53,229 nt of DNA, from NCBI GenBank assembly GCA_017532025.1, contig JAFXJX010000035.1, positions 1-53,229 of the forward strand, read 5' to 3'. This DNA comes from Clostridia bacterium. GTDB taxonomy: Bacteria > Bacillota > Clostridia > Oscillospirales > CAG-272. Position numbers and translations under genes: made by a program. The notes under the pieces were generated by a model that saw only the letters and a program-made list of their open reading frames with translations, had not been told where the DNA came from and ran no database searches. Shown here piece after piece: positions 1 through 8,524 of the stretch. Position 1 is the first letter of the stretch; each line of letters opens with the position of its first letter.

Positions 1-1029
1 CTTAGTGGAAAGGTCCACATGGATCTCGGTCGAGCTGATCGAAGTGATAACACCCGTTACAATATCCCCTGTATTTAAAGTTTTAAGAGAGCCTTCAAGC
101 AATTCTGCGAAACTATCTTCTCTGATTTCGTTGATTTCGCTCATTTTTTGTTTTACCTCCTCAATTATATACCTCGGTGTCGATGCACCTGCGGTTATTC
201 CGATATGATGATAGTGTGAAAACAGTTCTGTTTGAATCTCGCTTGCACTTTCAAAAAGATAGGTGCTCGGCAAAACCCGTTTGACTGTTTCGTAAAGACT
301 TTTGGTGTTGGCGCTTTCGGCACCGCCCACCACAATCATGCAGTCAACTTCCGACGCCAATTTGATGGCTTCCGCTTGCCTGTTTTCAGTCACACTGCAT
401 ATTGTATCATAAATTTTCGCGTTTGTATAGACCTTTTTAAAAAATAATTCAACTTTTTTCCACTCAGAAAGCCGTTGCGTGGTCTGTGCCACAAGAACAA
501 CCGCCTCATCCTTGCCGCGTTGGCTGTTTTTTTGCCAAGCTTCAGCTTCTTCGGGAGAGGAAAGCACGCACGCATCCCCCACAGCACAGCTCACAATTCC
601 CTTCACTTCAGGATGCTCTTTGTCACCAAACACAAGAAGCGGAACATCTTTCGCCGTTTCCTCGCGGGCGATGCGGTGGATTTTTTCCACAAAGGGGCAG
701 GTCATGTCGTGCAGATGAAAAAAAGGATTTTCTTTTTCGTAAGCGAGCAGCTTGTCTTGCAAATGCTTTTCCATGCCGTGTGCGCGAATCACAAGATGTA
801 CCGCTTGTCCATCGGCAGCACTTTGCGCCACCGCATCCAACATGGCTTCATTTGCCACCAAAACACCGCGACGGGCAAAATCCTCCATCACGTGCGGATT
901 GTGAATCAGATTGCCAAAGGTATAAACACGGTCAGCTTCTTCCTTTTTGGCCAGAAGCGAGTCGAGAAAATCCACCGCGCGGCGAACACCGAAGCAAAAG
1001 CCGGCAAGAGAGGCAACTGTAACCTTCAT
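1..1029 (-). CDS. ispH: 4-hydroxy-3-methylbut-2-enyl diphosphate reductase / 30S ribosomal protein S1 fusion (partial)
   Basis: The visible 343 residues are a complete IspH (LytB) domain running into the start of an S1 RNA-binding domain. IspH reduces HMBPP to IPP and DMAPP in the last step of the non-mevalonate isoprenoid pathway, using a 4Fe-4S cluster. Its three cluster cysteines are at about residues 12 (GFCFGV), 111 (MTCPFV) and 211 (TICSVT), with the family motif AGASTP near residue 288. From about residue 318 the chain continues as an S1 repeat (TGDIVTGVI). IspH-S1 fusions are known in Clostridia; the remaining S1 repeats lie beyond the window edge. The ATG shares a base with the cmk stop (TGATG), so translation is probably coupled to cmk. 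The shown part has no frameshift. Confidence 0.93.
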   Translation of the reverse strand, partial: MKVTVASLAGFCFGVRRAVDFLDSLLAKKEEADRVYTFGNLIHNPHVMEDFARRGVLVANEAMLDAVAQSAADGQAVHLVIRAHGMEKHLQDKLLAYEKENPFFHLHDMTCPFVEKIHRIAREETAKDVPLLVFGDKEHPEVKGIVSCAVGDACVLSSPEEAEAWQKNSQRGKDEAVVLVAQTTQRLSEWKKVELFFKKVYTNAKIYDTICSVTENRQAEAIKLASEVDCMIVVGGAESANTKSLYETVKRVLPSTYLFESASEIQTELFSHYHHIGITAGASTPRYIIEEVKQKMSEINEIREDSFAELLEGSLKTLNTGDIVTGVITSISSTEIHVDLSTK

Positions 1030-1697
1030 CAAAGCGCCAACTTTTTCGAAATGATGGCAAGTGCGGCATCCACAGTGCCTTCAAGGGTAAGCTCGGAGTT
1101 GTCAAGATGCACCGCATCTTCTGCGGGCACAAGGGGCGCCACCGCACGGGAAGAGTCATTCTTGTCCCTCTCAATCATGTCGGCAAGCACATCTTCGTAA
1201 GAAGCTTCCATTCCCTTTTCCAAAAGCTCCTTCACACGGCGGCGCGCTCTGGTTTCAAAAGAAGAAACGAGAAAAATCTTCACGTCAGCATTCGGCAGAA
1301 TCACCGTACCGATGTCACGGCCGTCCATGATCACATTCTGCGTTGCCGCAATGTTTCTCTGGGTATCGAGCAAGAAAGCGCGCACAGCGGGAATAGCGGA
1401 AACAGCCGATGCGTACATCGAAATCTGCGGAGTGCGGATTCTGTCGCCCACGTTTTCACCGTTGAGAAGCACAACCTGACTGCCGTTATGATACTCGAGC
1501 GCAAGGGTGATCTTCGGAAGCGACGCCACCACGGCGTCAGCGTCTTTGGGATCAATCCCGTTCATTTCCATATACAATCCGATCGAGCGATAAAGCGCAC
1601 CGGTATCCACATAGATAAAGCCGAGCTTTGCGGCAAGAATCTTGGCAAGGGTGCTTTTGCCCGCACCGGAGGGGCCGTCAATTGCAATCTGATACAT
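1029..1697 (-). CDS. cmk: cytidylate kinase
   Basis: Cytoplasmic kinase that phosphorylates CMP/dCMP with ATP in pyrimidine nucleotide recycling. The P-loop GPSGAGKST is at residues 7-15 and is followed by the typical YVDTGALYR; MDGRDIGTVI and the basic lid (RARRRVKELLEKG) follow in family order, and the length of 222 aa is normal. Two start codons compete: an ATG at 1703 sits only two bases after the ribosome site AAAGGA, while the ATG at 1697 has the usual eight-base spacing, so 1697 is preferred. It lies between a flavoprotein gene (43-base gap) and ispH (TGATG overlap), in one operon. Linkage of cmk to ispH-S1 is typical of Clostridia. Confidence 0.95.
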   Translation of the reverse strand: MYQIAIDGPSGAGKSTLAKILAAKLGFIYVDTGALYRSIGLYMEMNGIDPKDADAVVASLPKITLALEYHNGSQVVLLNGENVGDRIRTPQISMYASAVSAIPAVRAFLLDTQRNIAATQNVIMDGRDIGTVILPNADVKIFLVSSFETRARRRVKELLEKGMEASYEDVLADMIERDKNDSSRAVAPLVPAEDAVHLDNSELTLEGTVDAALAIISKKLAL

Positions 1698-1740
1698 ATT
1701 CATTTTCCTTTCAAACTATACTCATATAAATAGGATGGTT

Positions 1741-2976
1741 TTAACAGCCGAAAACCGCGCTTTCCGCCGCAAGACGCGCCGTGGAAAAGGCAATCTGCAG
1801 ATTAAATCCGCCCGTGTAAGCATCCACATCGATCACCTCGCCCGCAAAATAAAGCCCCGCATGCGCTTTCGACTCCATGGTTTTGGGGTTGATCTCTCGC
1901 ACGTCAATGCCGCCTGCCGTCACGATGGCTTCGTCAATCGGACGGGTACGCTTGACTGTTACGCGAAAATCCTTGAGAAGCGATGCCACACGGCGGCGTT
2001 CTTCCTTGGTGATCTCGTTCACTTTTTTCACAGGAGAAATGCCGGACAGCTTCACAAACACGTCGATCATCTTTTTGGGAAGAAGATCGCCGAGAGAATT
2101 ATCAAAATTGCGGTTTCCGTATTTGGCAAAATCCGAAAGCAAGCGCTTGTCAAGCGTTGCTTCGTCAAGTGCAGGCTTCAAATCGATCGATACAGTATAG
2201 CGCTTTTTGCCGATATCCGCAAGATGCGCCGACATCGAAAGCACCGTCGGCCCCGAAATACCGAAATGAGTAAAGAGAAGCTCGCCGAAATCGTCGTACA
2301 CAACCTTGCCGTTCTCGTCAGACGCCTTCACCCCCACGTTGCGAAGCGCAAGTCCCTGCATCGCGCGGCAATACCACTCTTCGCATTCAAGCGGCACAAG
2401 CGAGCCGTGAAGCGGTGTGACGGCAATCCCAAGGCGCTTTGCAAATTCGTATCCATCCCCGGTCGAGCCTGTCAAAGGATAGCTTTTGCCGCCGGTTGCC
2501 ACAATCACGCGGTCAAACGGCACTTTTCTTTCACTCGTCAGAACCGAGATCCTTTCCCCCTCGTGCAGAATATCCTGCACGCGCGCGTTTACCACACGCA
2601 CGCCATGATCGGCAATATAGCCGCGAAGCGCCATCACGATATCAGCACTCTTGTCTGACGCGGGAAACACACGGTTGCCGCGCTCCACTTTGAGAGGTAC
2701 ACCGCAAGCTTCGAAAAACGCCATCGAATCCTCGGGCGAAAAGCGGCTGAGCGCGGTGTACATAAACCGCGGATTGTGCATCACATTGTTGATAAAGGTA
2801 GGAATATCACAGGCATTTGCCACGTTGCAACGCCCTTTGCCGGTAATCAGAAGCTTTTTGCCCGTGGTGCGATTTCGCTCATACAAGGTGACATCCGCGC
2901 CAAGCTCGGCAGCTCTGCCCGCCGCCATAAGACCTGCCGCTCCGCCGCCAACCACAGCAATACGCAGTCTTTCCAT
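1741..2976 (-). CDS. BaiN/HI0933-like FAD-dependent oxidoreductase
   Basis: A 411-residue flavoprotein with an N-terminal dinucleotide-binding site (VVGGGAAGLMAAGRA, residues 8-22) followed by the family signature TGKKLLITGKGRCNVAN. A C-terminal FAD-binding stretch (GLYFAGEVIDVDAYTGGFNLQ) is present near residue 375. These are diagnostic of the HI0933/BaiN family, often annotated as aminoacetone oxidase family; some members reduce bile-acid intermediates, but most have no known substrate, so the substrate here is not assigned. The start is well placed behind GGAGG (8 bases). It is the first gene of the operon with cmk and ispH-rpsA and has its own strong promoter. Confidence 0.88.
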   Translation of the reverse strand: MERLRIAVVGGGAAGLMAAGRAAELGADVTLYERNRTTGKKLLITGKGRCNVANACDIPTFINNVMHNPRFMYTALSRFSPEDSMAFFEACGVPLKVERGNRVFPASDKSADIVMALRGYIADHGVRVVNARVQDILHEGERISVLTSERKVPFDRVIVATGGKSYPLTGSTGDGYEFAKRLGIAVTPLHGSLVPLECEEWYCRAMQGLALRNVGVKASDENGKVVYDDFGELLFTHFGISGPTVLSMSAHLADIGKKRYTVSIDLKPALDEATLDKRLLSDFAKYGNRNFDNSLGDLLPKKMIDVFVKLSGISPVKKVNEITKEERRRVASLLKDFRVTVKRTRPIDEAIVTAGGIDVREINPKTMESKAHAGLYFAGEVIDVDAYTGGFNLQIAFSTARLAAESAVFGC

Positions 2977-3015
2977 TGCCGAATCCTCCTATACAAACAA
3001 ACTCACTAACAGTAT

Positions 3016-3044
3016 ATTATAAATGGAAAACAAGCTTTTGTCAA
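3016..3044 (-). promoter_or_regulatory. Promoter of the flavoprotein-cmk-ispH operon
   Basis: Minus-strand -35 TTGACA (3039-3044), 17-base spacer, -10 TATAAT (3016-3021), about 40 bases before the first start codon. This is a consensus housekeeping promoter. Confidence 0.85.
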
Positions 3045-3089
3045 GAGCAAACCGAATTGCTTTTTTCGGTAAAACTTTTCAGGGAAAGC

Positions 3090-3118
3090 TTTTCAAAATC
3101 GCCTTTTTGTGCTATAAT
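3090..3118 (+). promoter_or_regulatory. Extended -10 promoter for the YtvI-type permease
   Basis: TG-C-TATAAT at 3110-3118 forms an extended -10. The -35 position (TTTTCA, 3090-3095) is weak, as is common when the TG element is present. It is divergent from the promoter at 3016-3044. Confidence 0.65.
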
Positions 3119-3182
3119 AAAAATATCGCATAGCCCTCTTTTGTTTTCCATATACTAAGGAAAAACGAAAGGAGCTTGGCGT

Positions 3183-4265
3183 ATGTCCTGCCAAAATCCA
3201 ACCTACCGCTTTTTGCGCATTTCTCTTTTGGTTCTGTTTGGCGGACTGTTTGCCATTCTTCTTTTTTATCTTTTCCTCGATCTGCTTCTCCCTTTTACGG
3301 CGGCATTTGTTTCGGCAGTCCTTCTTTCCCCCTTATCGCGCCGCATCGGCAAGCGTACGCGAATGTCACTGCGTGTTTTGCGTCTGTTTTTGCTGTTTCT
3401 GCTGATGGCGCTCCTTTCTTTTCTGTTGGTTCTCGGTACGGTCAAACTGCTCGATGAAGCAGGCGCTTTCTTTTCCTCACTGTACAGCCGCCTCGAAACA
3501 CTCATTGAAAAGGTCTTTGTTTTTTTAGAAAAACTGCGAACGAAATCTCAGCATATCTCTCCCACCGCAGAAACAATCGCATCGGCAATCGGCGACGCAA
3601 TAAAAAACGCCATGAGCGATCTTTCAGCAAAATCCGCCTCTCTCGCCGCGCATTTTGCGGCAAAATTGCCTGCGATGCTCTTTTCGCTTCTGATTTTTTT
3701 GCTCGCTCTTTTTTATTTTTCCTTCGACTACGAAGTCATTGTCTCTTACCTGTACTCTCTCTTTCCGCCAAAGTACCGCCCCAGGATCGAAAAAGCAAAG
3801 CAACGCGTTTTTGCAACCGGAAAGCGCTTCTTTCGCGCCTATGGGTTGCTTTTCGCCATAACCTTTGCCGAATTGTACCTTTCCTTTCTCTTTTTGAGGG
3901 TCGATCACGCCTTTTTGATCTCACTGATCGCCGCAACGCTTGATATTCTCCCCGCCGTCGGTGTGGGTGTGATCCTTGTGCCTTGGGCGATCCTGCTCTT
4001 CATCGCAGGAAACACTTCCCGTGCGATTGCCATTCTCGCCATCACGCTTGCCGTCACGCTCATCCGTCAGGTGGCAGAGCCGCACATCTTCGGCAAGCAA
4101 TTCGGCATTCACCCACTTGCCTCGCTGATTGCTCTGTACGTTGGTCTTCGTCTTGTCGGCATTCTCGGCATTCTTCTTTCCCCTTTTCTTGCCCTCGCCG
4201 TTTCTGAGGCTTTGAGCATTTACCGTCGCAAAATCAACCCAAAGACAGGATGTGAAACTGAATGA
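3183..4265 (+). CDS. YtvI-like AI-2E family membrane permease
   Basis: A 360-residue polytopic membrane protein of the AI-2E/PF01594 superfamily. Hydrophobic segments flank a soluble stretch (about residues 95-150), and the conserved C-terminal part LIRQVAEPHIFGKQFG followed by HPLASLIALYVGLRL (residues 292-325) is the family signature. Family members are exporters or permeases; the Clostridia/Bacilli branch nearest to this one is called YtvI, a sporulation membrane protein of unknown job. The GGAG site at 3171 supports the ATG at 3183. The stop overlaps the start of the next gene (ATGA), so the lipoprotein downstream is probably translated by coupling. The substrate is unknown. Confidence 0.82.
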   Translation: MSCQNPTYRFLRISLLVLFGGLFAILLFYLFLDLLLPFTAAFVSAVLLSPLSRRIGKRTRMSLRVLRLFLLFLLMALLSFLLVLGTVKLLDEAGAFFSSLYSRLETLIEKVFVFLEKLRTKSQHISPTAETIASAIGDAIKNAMSDLSAKSASLAAHFAAKLPAMLFSLLIFLLALFYFSFDYEVIVSYLYSLFPPKYRPRIEKAKQRVFATGKRFFRAYGLLFAITFAELYLSFLFLRVDHAFLISLIAATLDILPAVGVGVILVPWAILLFIAGNTSRAIAILAITLAVTLIRQVAEPHIFGKQFGIHPLASLIALYVGLRLVGILGILLSPFLALAVSEALSIYRRKINPKTGCETE

Positions 4266-4576
4266 AAACCAAATTGCTCCTTCTTCTCGCCGTCGTTCTT
4301 TTGCTGTCTTCCTGCACAAGGACAGAATCAATCATTTCGGTTGCCGAGGAAACCGTGGCGCACCCCAATACAGACAAAGCCAAAGCGGTCCTGTATGTCA
4401 GCATCAATGCCAAGAGGATACACTATCACTCCGATTGCCGCGATCTCAATAGAACGCTTGAAAAAAACGTCATCATAATTACCGATACCGATGCCAACCG
4501 AGAAGCTCTCATCAACATGGAATATCTCCCCTGTGACAACTGTATTTTTCCCGATTATGTAACCAAAAAAAATTAA
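4262..4576 (+). CDS. small lipoprotein with Ada-like metal-binding motif
   Basis: A 104-residue protein with a lipoprotein signal peptide (LLLLLAVVLLLSSC, lipobox LSSC, acylated Cys at about residue 18). The mature part reads YVSINAKRIHYHSDC, then a spacer, then EYLPCDNC. This Y..s...yH..C - 35-45 residues - PC..C layout resembles the small Ada-type metal-binding domain found on secreted nucleases and on many short clostridial surface proteins; metal binding is an inference from the Cys/His spacing. The ATG overlaps the permease stop (ATGA). No terminator separates it from degV, which has its own promoter. Function is unknown. Confidence 0.75.
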   Translation: MKTKLLLLLAVVLLLSSCTRTESIISVAEETVAHPNTDKAKAVLYVSINAKRIHYHSDCRDLNRTLEKNVIIITDTDANREALINMEYLPCDNCIFPDYVTKKN

Positions 4577-4605
4577 AAACAAGAAATATTTCATTCCAAA
4601 TGGCA

Positions 4606-4634
4606 TTGACAAAGAGTTTTTCCCGTGTTACAAT
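4606..4634 (+). promoter_or_regulatory. Promoter of degV
   Basis: TTGACA (4606-4611), 17 bases, TACAAT (4629-4634) with a TG one base before it (4626-4627). AGGAGG at 4652-4657 serves the next start. Confidence 0.88.
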
Positions 4635-4667
4635 AATGTGAAATAAAATTCAGGAGGTAACATATCA

Positions 4668-5501
4668 ATGCGTATGAAAATCGTTTCCGATTCGTCATCC
4701 GATATGCTTTCCATGGAAGGTGTGGCGTTTGCTTCTGCGCCTTTGAAAATCATCACAACAGAGAAAGAATACGTCGATAACGAAACACTCAATGTCAAGG
4801 AAATGGTTGAGGATCTCCTTACCTACAAAGGTCGCTCCTCCACCTCCTGCCCCAATACCGCCGATTGGATTGCAGCATTCGGTGATGCTGAGCGTGTGTT
4901 CTGCATCACCATCACAGGCACGCTTTCGGGTAGCTACAACGCCGCCTGCGCCGCCAAAGACACTTACGAGGCTACATATCCCAATCGCAAGGTGTTTGTC
5001 ATCAATTCCCTCTCCACCGGACCCGAGATCGTTTTGATCATAGAAAATCTTGCCGACTTGATTGCCGCAGGGCTTGACTATGAAACCATCTGCGAAAAGA
5101 TTACTCAGTATAAAAAGCAAACCCACCTGCTCTTTATGCTTGAATCGATGAAAAATCTTGCCAACAACGGCAGAGTCAGCCCGCTGGTTGCCAAAATGGC
5201 AGGGATTCTCGGCATCCGCGTGATCGGCAAGGCAAGCGAAAAAGGCGATCTTCAGCAGCTTGACAAGGTGCGCGGACAGCAAAAGTCAATCGAAAAGCTC
5301 GTTCAGCACATCGAAGCCATCGGCTTCACCAAAGGAAAGATCCGCATCGCCCACTGCTTCAACGAAGAAGCCGCGCGTGAGCTGCAAAAACGCTTGATGG
5401 AAAAATTCGTAGAAGCCAAGATTCAGATCAACCGTTGCCGCGGTCTTTGCAGCTTCTACGCCGAAAAGGGCGGCATGCTCGTCGGCTTTGAGACCATGTA
5501 A
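4668..5501 (+). CDS. DegV family fatty-acid-binding protein
   Basis: A 277-residue DegV-like protein. The N-terminal SDSSSDM, the TSCPN-type stretch (residues 61-65), and ITITGTLSGSYNAA (residues 83-96) are the family's lipid-binding loop motifs. DegV/FakB proteins bind a fatty acid and, in several Bacillota, present it to the kinase FakA; no fakA gene is in the window, so the role here is inferred. The ATG at 4668 lies ten bases after AGGAGG; a second in-frame ATG two codons later is too far. It is transcribed alone, from a strong promoter to the hairpin at 5519-5550. Confidence 0.9.
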   Translation: MRMKIVSDSSSDMLSMEGVAFASAPLKIITTEKEYVDNETLNVKEMVEDLLTYKGRSSTSCPNTADWIAAFGDAERVFCITITGTLSGSYNAACAAKDTYEATYPNRKVFVINSLSTGPEIVLIIENLADLIAAGLDYETICEKITQYKKQTHLLFMLESMKNLANNGRVSPLVAKMAGILGIRVIGKASEKGDLQQLDKVRGQQKSIEKLVQHIEAIGFTKGKIRIAHCFNEEAARELQKRLMEKFVEAKIQINRCRGLCSFYAEKGGMLVGFETM

Positions 5502-5518
5502 CCAAACAGAATAAACCA

Positions 5519-5550
5519 AAAAGGAGTTTCGCATCAGCGAAACTCCTTTT
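5519..5550. terminator. Bidirectional terminator between degV and the oxidoreductase
   Basis: Perfect 14-bp stem (AAAAGGAGTTTCGC / GCGAAACTCCTTTT) with a four-base loop ATCA. The A and T ends make it usable from both strands, fitting the convergent genes. Confidence 0.85.
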
Positions 5551-5562
5551 CATTTGGTTACA

Positions 5563-6603
5563 TTATTCAAAGTCAACAACCTGATTTGTGGCATCTGAAA
5601 CAGCCGCCGCTTCCATCAAACGGAGCACACGGGCAATTTGCTCATGCTTCACGATCAGATCAGCCTTGCCGTCGATCACATCCACCACGTTGCGATAAAA
5701 ATCGTGAACGTCGGAGGATGCAAGAGGCAAGTTGTAGGTAATGAGATTGTCATTGCTTCTCGGTGCCATCGTTTTGGTAAGACCTGCGGCAGTCACAACC
5801 GGAATGACGTTCTCTTCGTTCTTTTCCTTGCACTTGGTGATCTTTGCGCCGCTTGAGAAGGTTTCAAAGAGCGCTGTGCCGTCGTCGGCAAGGATATACC
5901 AACGAGGAAGCGAGATAAAGTTGCTTGTGGACACCTCAATGCGATAGACAAGACCGCTTTCGAAATAGAGATCAAGCTTAAAGCCGTCATCCACCTCGTA
6001 GTTGGTTACGTGGTCGAATTTGGCATACAGCTTCTTCACCTTTTCGGGAATCATCATCAGCGCCTGGTCGATCAGGTGAACGCCCCAGTCAAGCATCATG
6101 CCGCCGCCGTATTCCTTTTTGCCGCGCCAGTCACCGGGAATGCCGCGCGAGCCGTGTACACGCGATTCAATGCAGAATACGCTTCCCATCTCATTGTTTT
6201 CATAGATCTGCTTAGCAAGAAGAAAATCGCTGTCCCAACGGCGGTTCTGATGAACCGTGAAAACCTTGCCGTTCTTGTTTGCCGCATCAGCCATTTCCCA
6301 AAAATCCTTTTCAGTCATGGTAACAGGCTTTTCGCAAATGACGTTTTTGCCGGCATTCAAAAGAGCGATTACAATCTCTTTGTGTACATCGTTCGGTGTC
6401 GCAACGGTCACAAGATCAATGTCCGTATCCTTCAACACGCTTTCGAATGAATCATAGGTGAAAATACCCGCATCTTGCGCTCTTTTGTTGGCTTTTTCCG
6501 AAATGTCGAAAATACCCTTTAATTCAACAACATTGTTTTCACGAATCTTATTGGTGTGCCATCTGCCCATGCCGCCGTATCCGACGATGACCGATTTTTT
6601 CAT
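5563..6603 (-). CDS. Gfo/Idh/MocA family oxidoreductase
   Basis: A 346-residue NAD(P)-dependent sugar or cyclitol dehydrogenase-like protein. The N-terminal nucleotide-binding fold shows VGYGGMGRWH (residues 7-16), TPNDVHKEI, and the family's catalytic EKPVT (Glu-Lys-Pro, about residues 93-97); the C-terminal domain shows GGGMMLDWGVHLIDQ, carrying the conserved D and H. The natural substrate cannot be read from the sequence. It has its own promoter, a ribosome site GAGGG, and the shared terminator at 5519-5550. A fragment of a second member of this family lies at 22408-22560. Confidence 0.9.
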   Translation of the reverse strand: MKKSVIVGYGGMGRWHTNKIRENNVVELKGIFDISEKANKRAQDAGIFTYDSFESVLKDTDIDLVTVATPNDVHKEIVIALLNAGKNVICEKPVTMTEKDFWEMADAANKNGKVFTVHQNRRWDSDFLLAKQIYENNEMGSVFCIESRVHGSRGIPGDWRGKKEYGGGMMLDWGVHLIDQALMMIPEKVKKLYAKFDHVTNYEVDDGFKLDLYFESGLVYRIEVSTSNFISLPRWYILADDGTALFETFSSGAKITKCKEKNEENVIPVVTAAGLTKTMAPRSNDNLITYNLPLASSDVHDFYRNVVDVIDGKADLIVKHEQIARVLRLMEAAAVSDATNQVVDFE

Positions 6604-6641
6604 AGTAGTTCCCTCTCAAATGAATATAAAGTCTTACAAGA

Positions 6642-6670
6642 ATTATAGCACATATAACGAAAAAAAGCAA
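6642..6670 (-). promoter_or_regulatory. Promoter of the Gfo/Idh oxidoreductase
   Basis: Minus strand TTGCTT (6665-6670), 17 bases, TATAAT (6642-6647) preceded by TG-C (extended -10). Confidence 0.78.
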
Positions 6671-6763
6671 TATTGTTTTGGCAAAAAAAGAATTTATGGG
6701 TGTTGAATCATCACCTATTATTGACAATTCAACATGCAGGGACGGGGATTCTATGAAATCCTC

Positions 6764-6792
6764 TTGCAAATTTGGCAAAATTGATGTATAAT
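6764..6792 (+). promoter_or_regulatory. Promoter of the SGNH hydrolase
   Basis: TTGCAA (6764-6769), 17 bases, TATAAT (6787-6792). A ribosome site AAGGAGG precedes the start at 6877. Confidence 0.78.
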
Positions 6793-6876
6793 TGATGTAT
6801 CATATATTTCGTAGAAACGAAGCCTTTGAAGGCGATGTTTTGAGGTGCAACGTATTATCAAGGAGGAAATATCAAA

Positions 6877-8217
6877 ATGAAAACCAAAACGATCACACGC
6901 AAGACGTTAAGCGTAATTTTAGCGCTTGTATTCATCTTTATCTTCATACCCGTATCGAGCAATCACGCAGCAGAGAGCGAAACCATTACCTATCTTGCCC
7001 TCGGTGACAGTATTTCCACAGGCTACGGGCTTGCGGGGTACACCTCGAAGAAGCATTCGCCCGAGGGCTTTACCTATCAGATCGCGGCAGATCTCGGTTA
7101 CAAGCTGATCAACAAAGCGGTTGACGGAAACAAGTCCGCCGATATTTTGAATCAGCTGAACAACCCGCTTAATGCCAATTACGTTGCCGAAGCTGATCTT
7201 GCGAAAGCTGACGTGATCACCATTACCGCCGGCGGCAACGATATGATGGCTCTGCTTTATGCCAAGACTGCCGAGCTTACCTCAAGTCCCAACGACACGG
7301 CGGCAAATATTCTCTCAAAGCTTCATAATGGCGACCCGGAGGTGTTGGCGGCGGTCATCAATATACTGACCGAGTCAAGTGATAACTACATACTTAACGA
7401 TCCCGATTTTCAGCCTGCGATCCATGCGGTCATTGCGAATCTCAATGCCATCGTTGCCAAGATCAAAAGCGTAAACAGCCACGCGCAGATCGTGGTCGCT
7501 ACGCAATACAATCCCTACGCTGAGTTTGAAAACGCGGTGCTTTTGAACCTAAGTCTATCTGACGTATATAAAGGCACAGAGGCGGGTGTTACCGCGCTCA
7601 ATACGGCAATCAAGGATAACGCGGTGGACAAGGAAAACGGAAATGCGGTAAGATATACCGTTGCGGACGTAAAAGCGGCGTTTGACGCATATCAGGGTGG
7701 TGAAGACCTTTATAACGCACAGCCTCCTGTAGGCTCGACCGCGATGAATGTTGATTTTCATCCTACGGCTGCAGGGCACGATGTGCTCACCGTTACATTC
7801 AAAGAGACGTTCTTCCTCTATGAGATCGACGTACCTCACGAATGTGAGCATATGGGTGGCACGGCAACTTGCAAGGATAAGGCAATTTGTGAGATATGCG
7901 GCGAAGAATACGGCGGAAATCCTCCGCATACTGACGCGGATGGAAATAGAAAGTGCGATATTTGCGATCATGAAATGGGTGGTTCAAGCGTGGATGATCC
8001 CACAAATAATGGCGATCATGAAGCAGGTGATTCCAGTGTGGACGATCCCACAAATAATGGCGATCATGAAGCAGGTGATTCAAGCGTGGATGATCCCACC
8101 AATCATGACGGACTCGAAACTTGGGTGACCGTTCTCATCGCAGTTGGTTCCACTCTCGTTCTCGCAGGCGGCGGTTTCGCGGTATATTGGTTTGCGATCC
8201 GCAAGAGAATGAGATAA
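6877..8217 (+). CDS. secreted, membrane-anchored SGNH/GDSL hydrolase
   Basis: A 446-residue exported esterase/lipase-like enzyme. Residues 1-32 form a signal peptide (basic start, hydrophobic core). Block I is LALGDSISTGYG (catalytic Ser), block III is ITAGGNDMM (oxyanion Asn), and block V is DFHPTAAGHD (catalytic Asp and His). After the catalytic domain comes a short stretch with paired Cys (CEHMGG, CEICGEEYGG, CDICDHEMGG) that looks like a zinc-ribbon-like or cell-wall repeat. It is followed by 2.8 copies of a 16-residue acidic repeat (SSVDDPTNNGDHEAGD), a membrane span (about residues 420-442) and a basic tail RKRMR. This layout suggests a spacer that holds the enzyme off the membrane. The substrate is unknown (acetylated glycan or lipid). 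Confidence 0.85.
   Translation: MKTKTITRKTLSVILALVFIFIFIPVSSNHAAESETITYLALGDSISTGYGLAGYTSKKHSPEGFTYQIAADLGYKLINKAVDGNKSADILNQLNNPLNANYVAEADLAKADVITITAGGNDMMALLYAKTAELTSSPNDTAANILSKLHNGDPEVLAAVINILTESSDNYILNDPDFQPAIHAVIANLNAIVAKIKSVNSHAQIVVATQYNPYAEFENAVLLNLSLSDVYKGTEAGVTALNTAIKDNAVDKENGNAVRYTVADVKAAFDAYQGGEDLYNAQPPVGSTAMNVDFHPTAAGHDVLTVTFKETFFLYEIDVPHECEHMGGTATCKDKAICEICGEEYGGNPPHTDADGNRKCDICDHEMGGSSVDDPTNNGDHEAGDSSVDDPTNNGDHEAGDSSVDDPTNHDGLETWVTVLIAVGSTLVLAGGGFAVYWFAIRKRMR
7978..8112 (+). repeat. 48-bp tandem repeat inside the SGNH hydrolase
   Basis: Copies at 7978-8025, 8026-8073 and a partial one at 8074-8112, each coding 16 acidic residues. The first two differ at only a few bases, so copy number is probably variable. 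Confidence 0.9.
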
Positions 8218-8292
8218 TTTGATTCAGACCGAATAGAGATATTAGAATAAAAAAGATTACGCCCTCGTTCTAATCGGAGCGAGGGCTAACGT

Positions 8293-8324
8293 AAAAAAAG
8301 ACTGTCGAAAGACGGGCTTTTTTG
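8293..8324. terminator. Terminator after the SGNH hydrolase
   Basis: A-rich arm, imperfect stem closing on a GAAA tetraloop at 8307-8310, then GGGCTTTTTT. It can act on both strands. A second inverted repeat (GCCCTCG / CGAGGGC) lies just upstream at 8262-8286 without a T run. Confidence 0.65.
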
Positions 8325-8357
8325 TCTGATGTGACTTGTTTCATCAGAGCTGAAACG

Positions 8358-8374
8358 CTTGCGAACCTTGGTTT
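8358..8374 (+). repeat. Left copy of the 17-bp direct repeat flanking the AIPR gene
   Basis: CTTGCGAACCTTGGTTT, identical to 10657-10673. Just upstream (8325-8336) is TCTGATGTGACTTG-like sequence that loosely resembles the 3' end of tRNA-Pro. Confidence 0.8.
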
Positions 8375-8524
8375 TATTAGGCGCGGCCCTCCGCCGGTCG
8401 CAAGGTCGTCTTGTGGCTGCCCGTGTAGCCCCCAAAAAAGATGCGTAACCAGAAAACAAAGAAAACCTTGAAAACTCAGTGTTTTCAGGGCTTTCGTTGT
8501 TATGAGCGGAGTATTGCAAGCACA

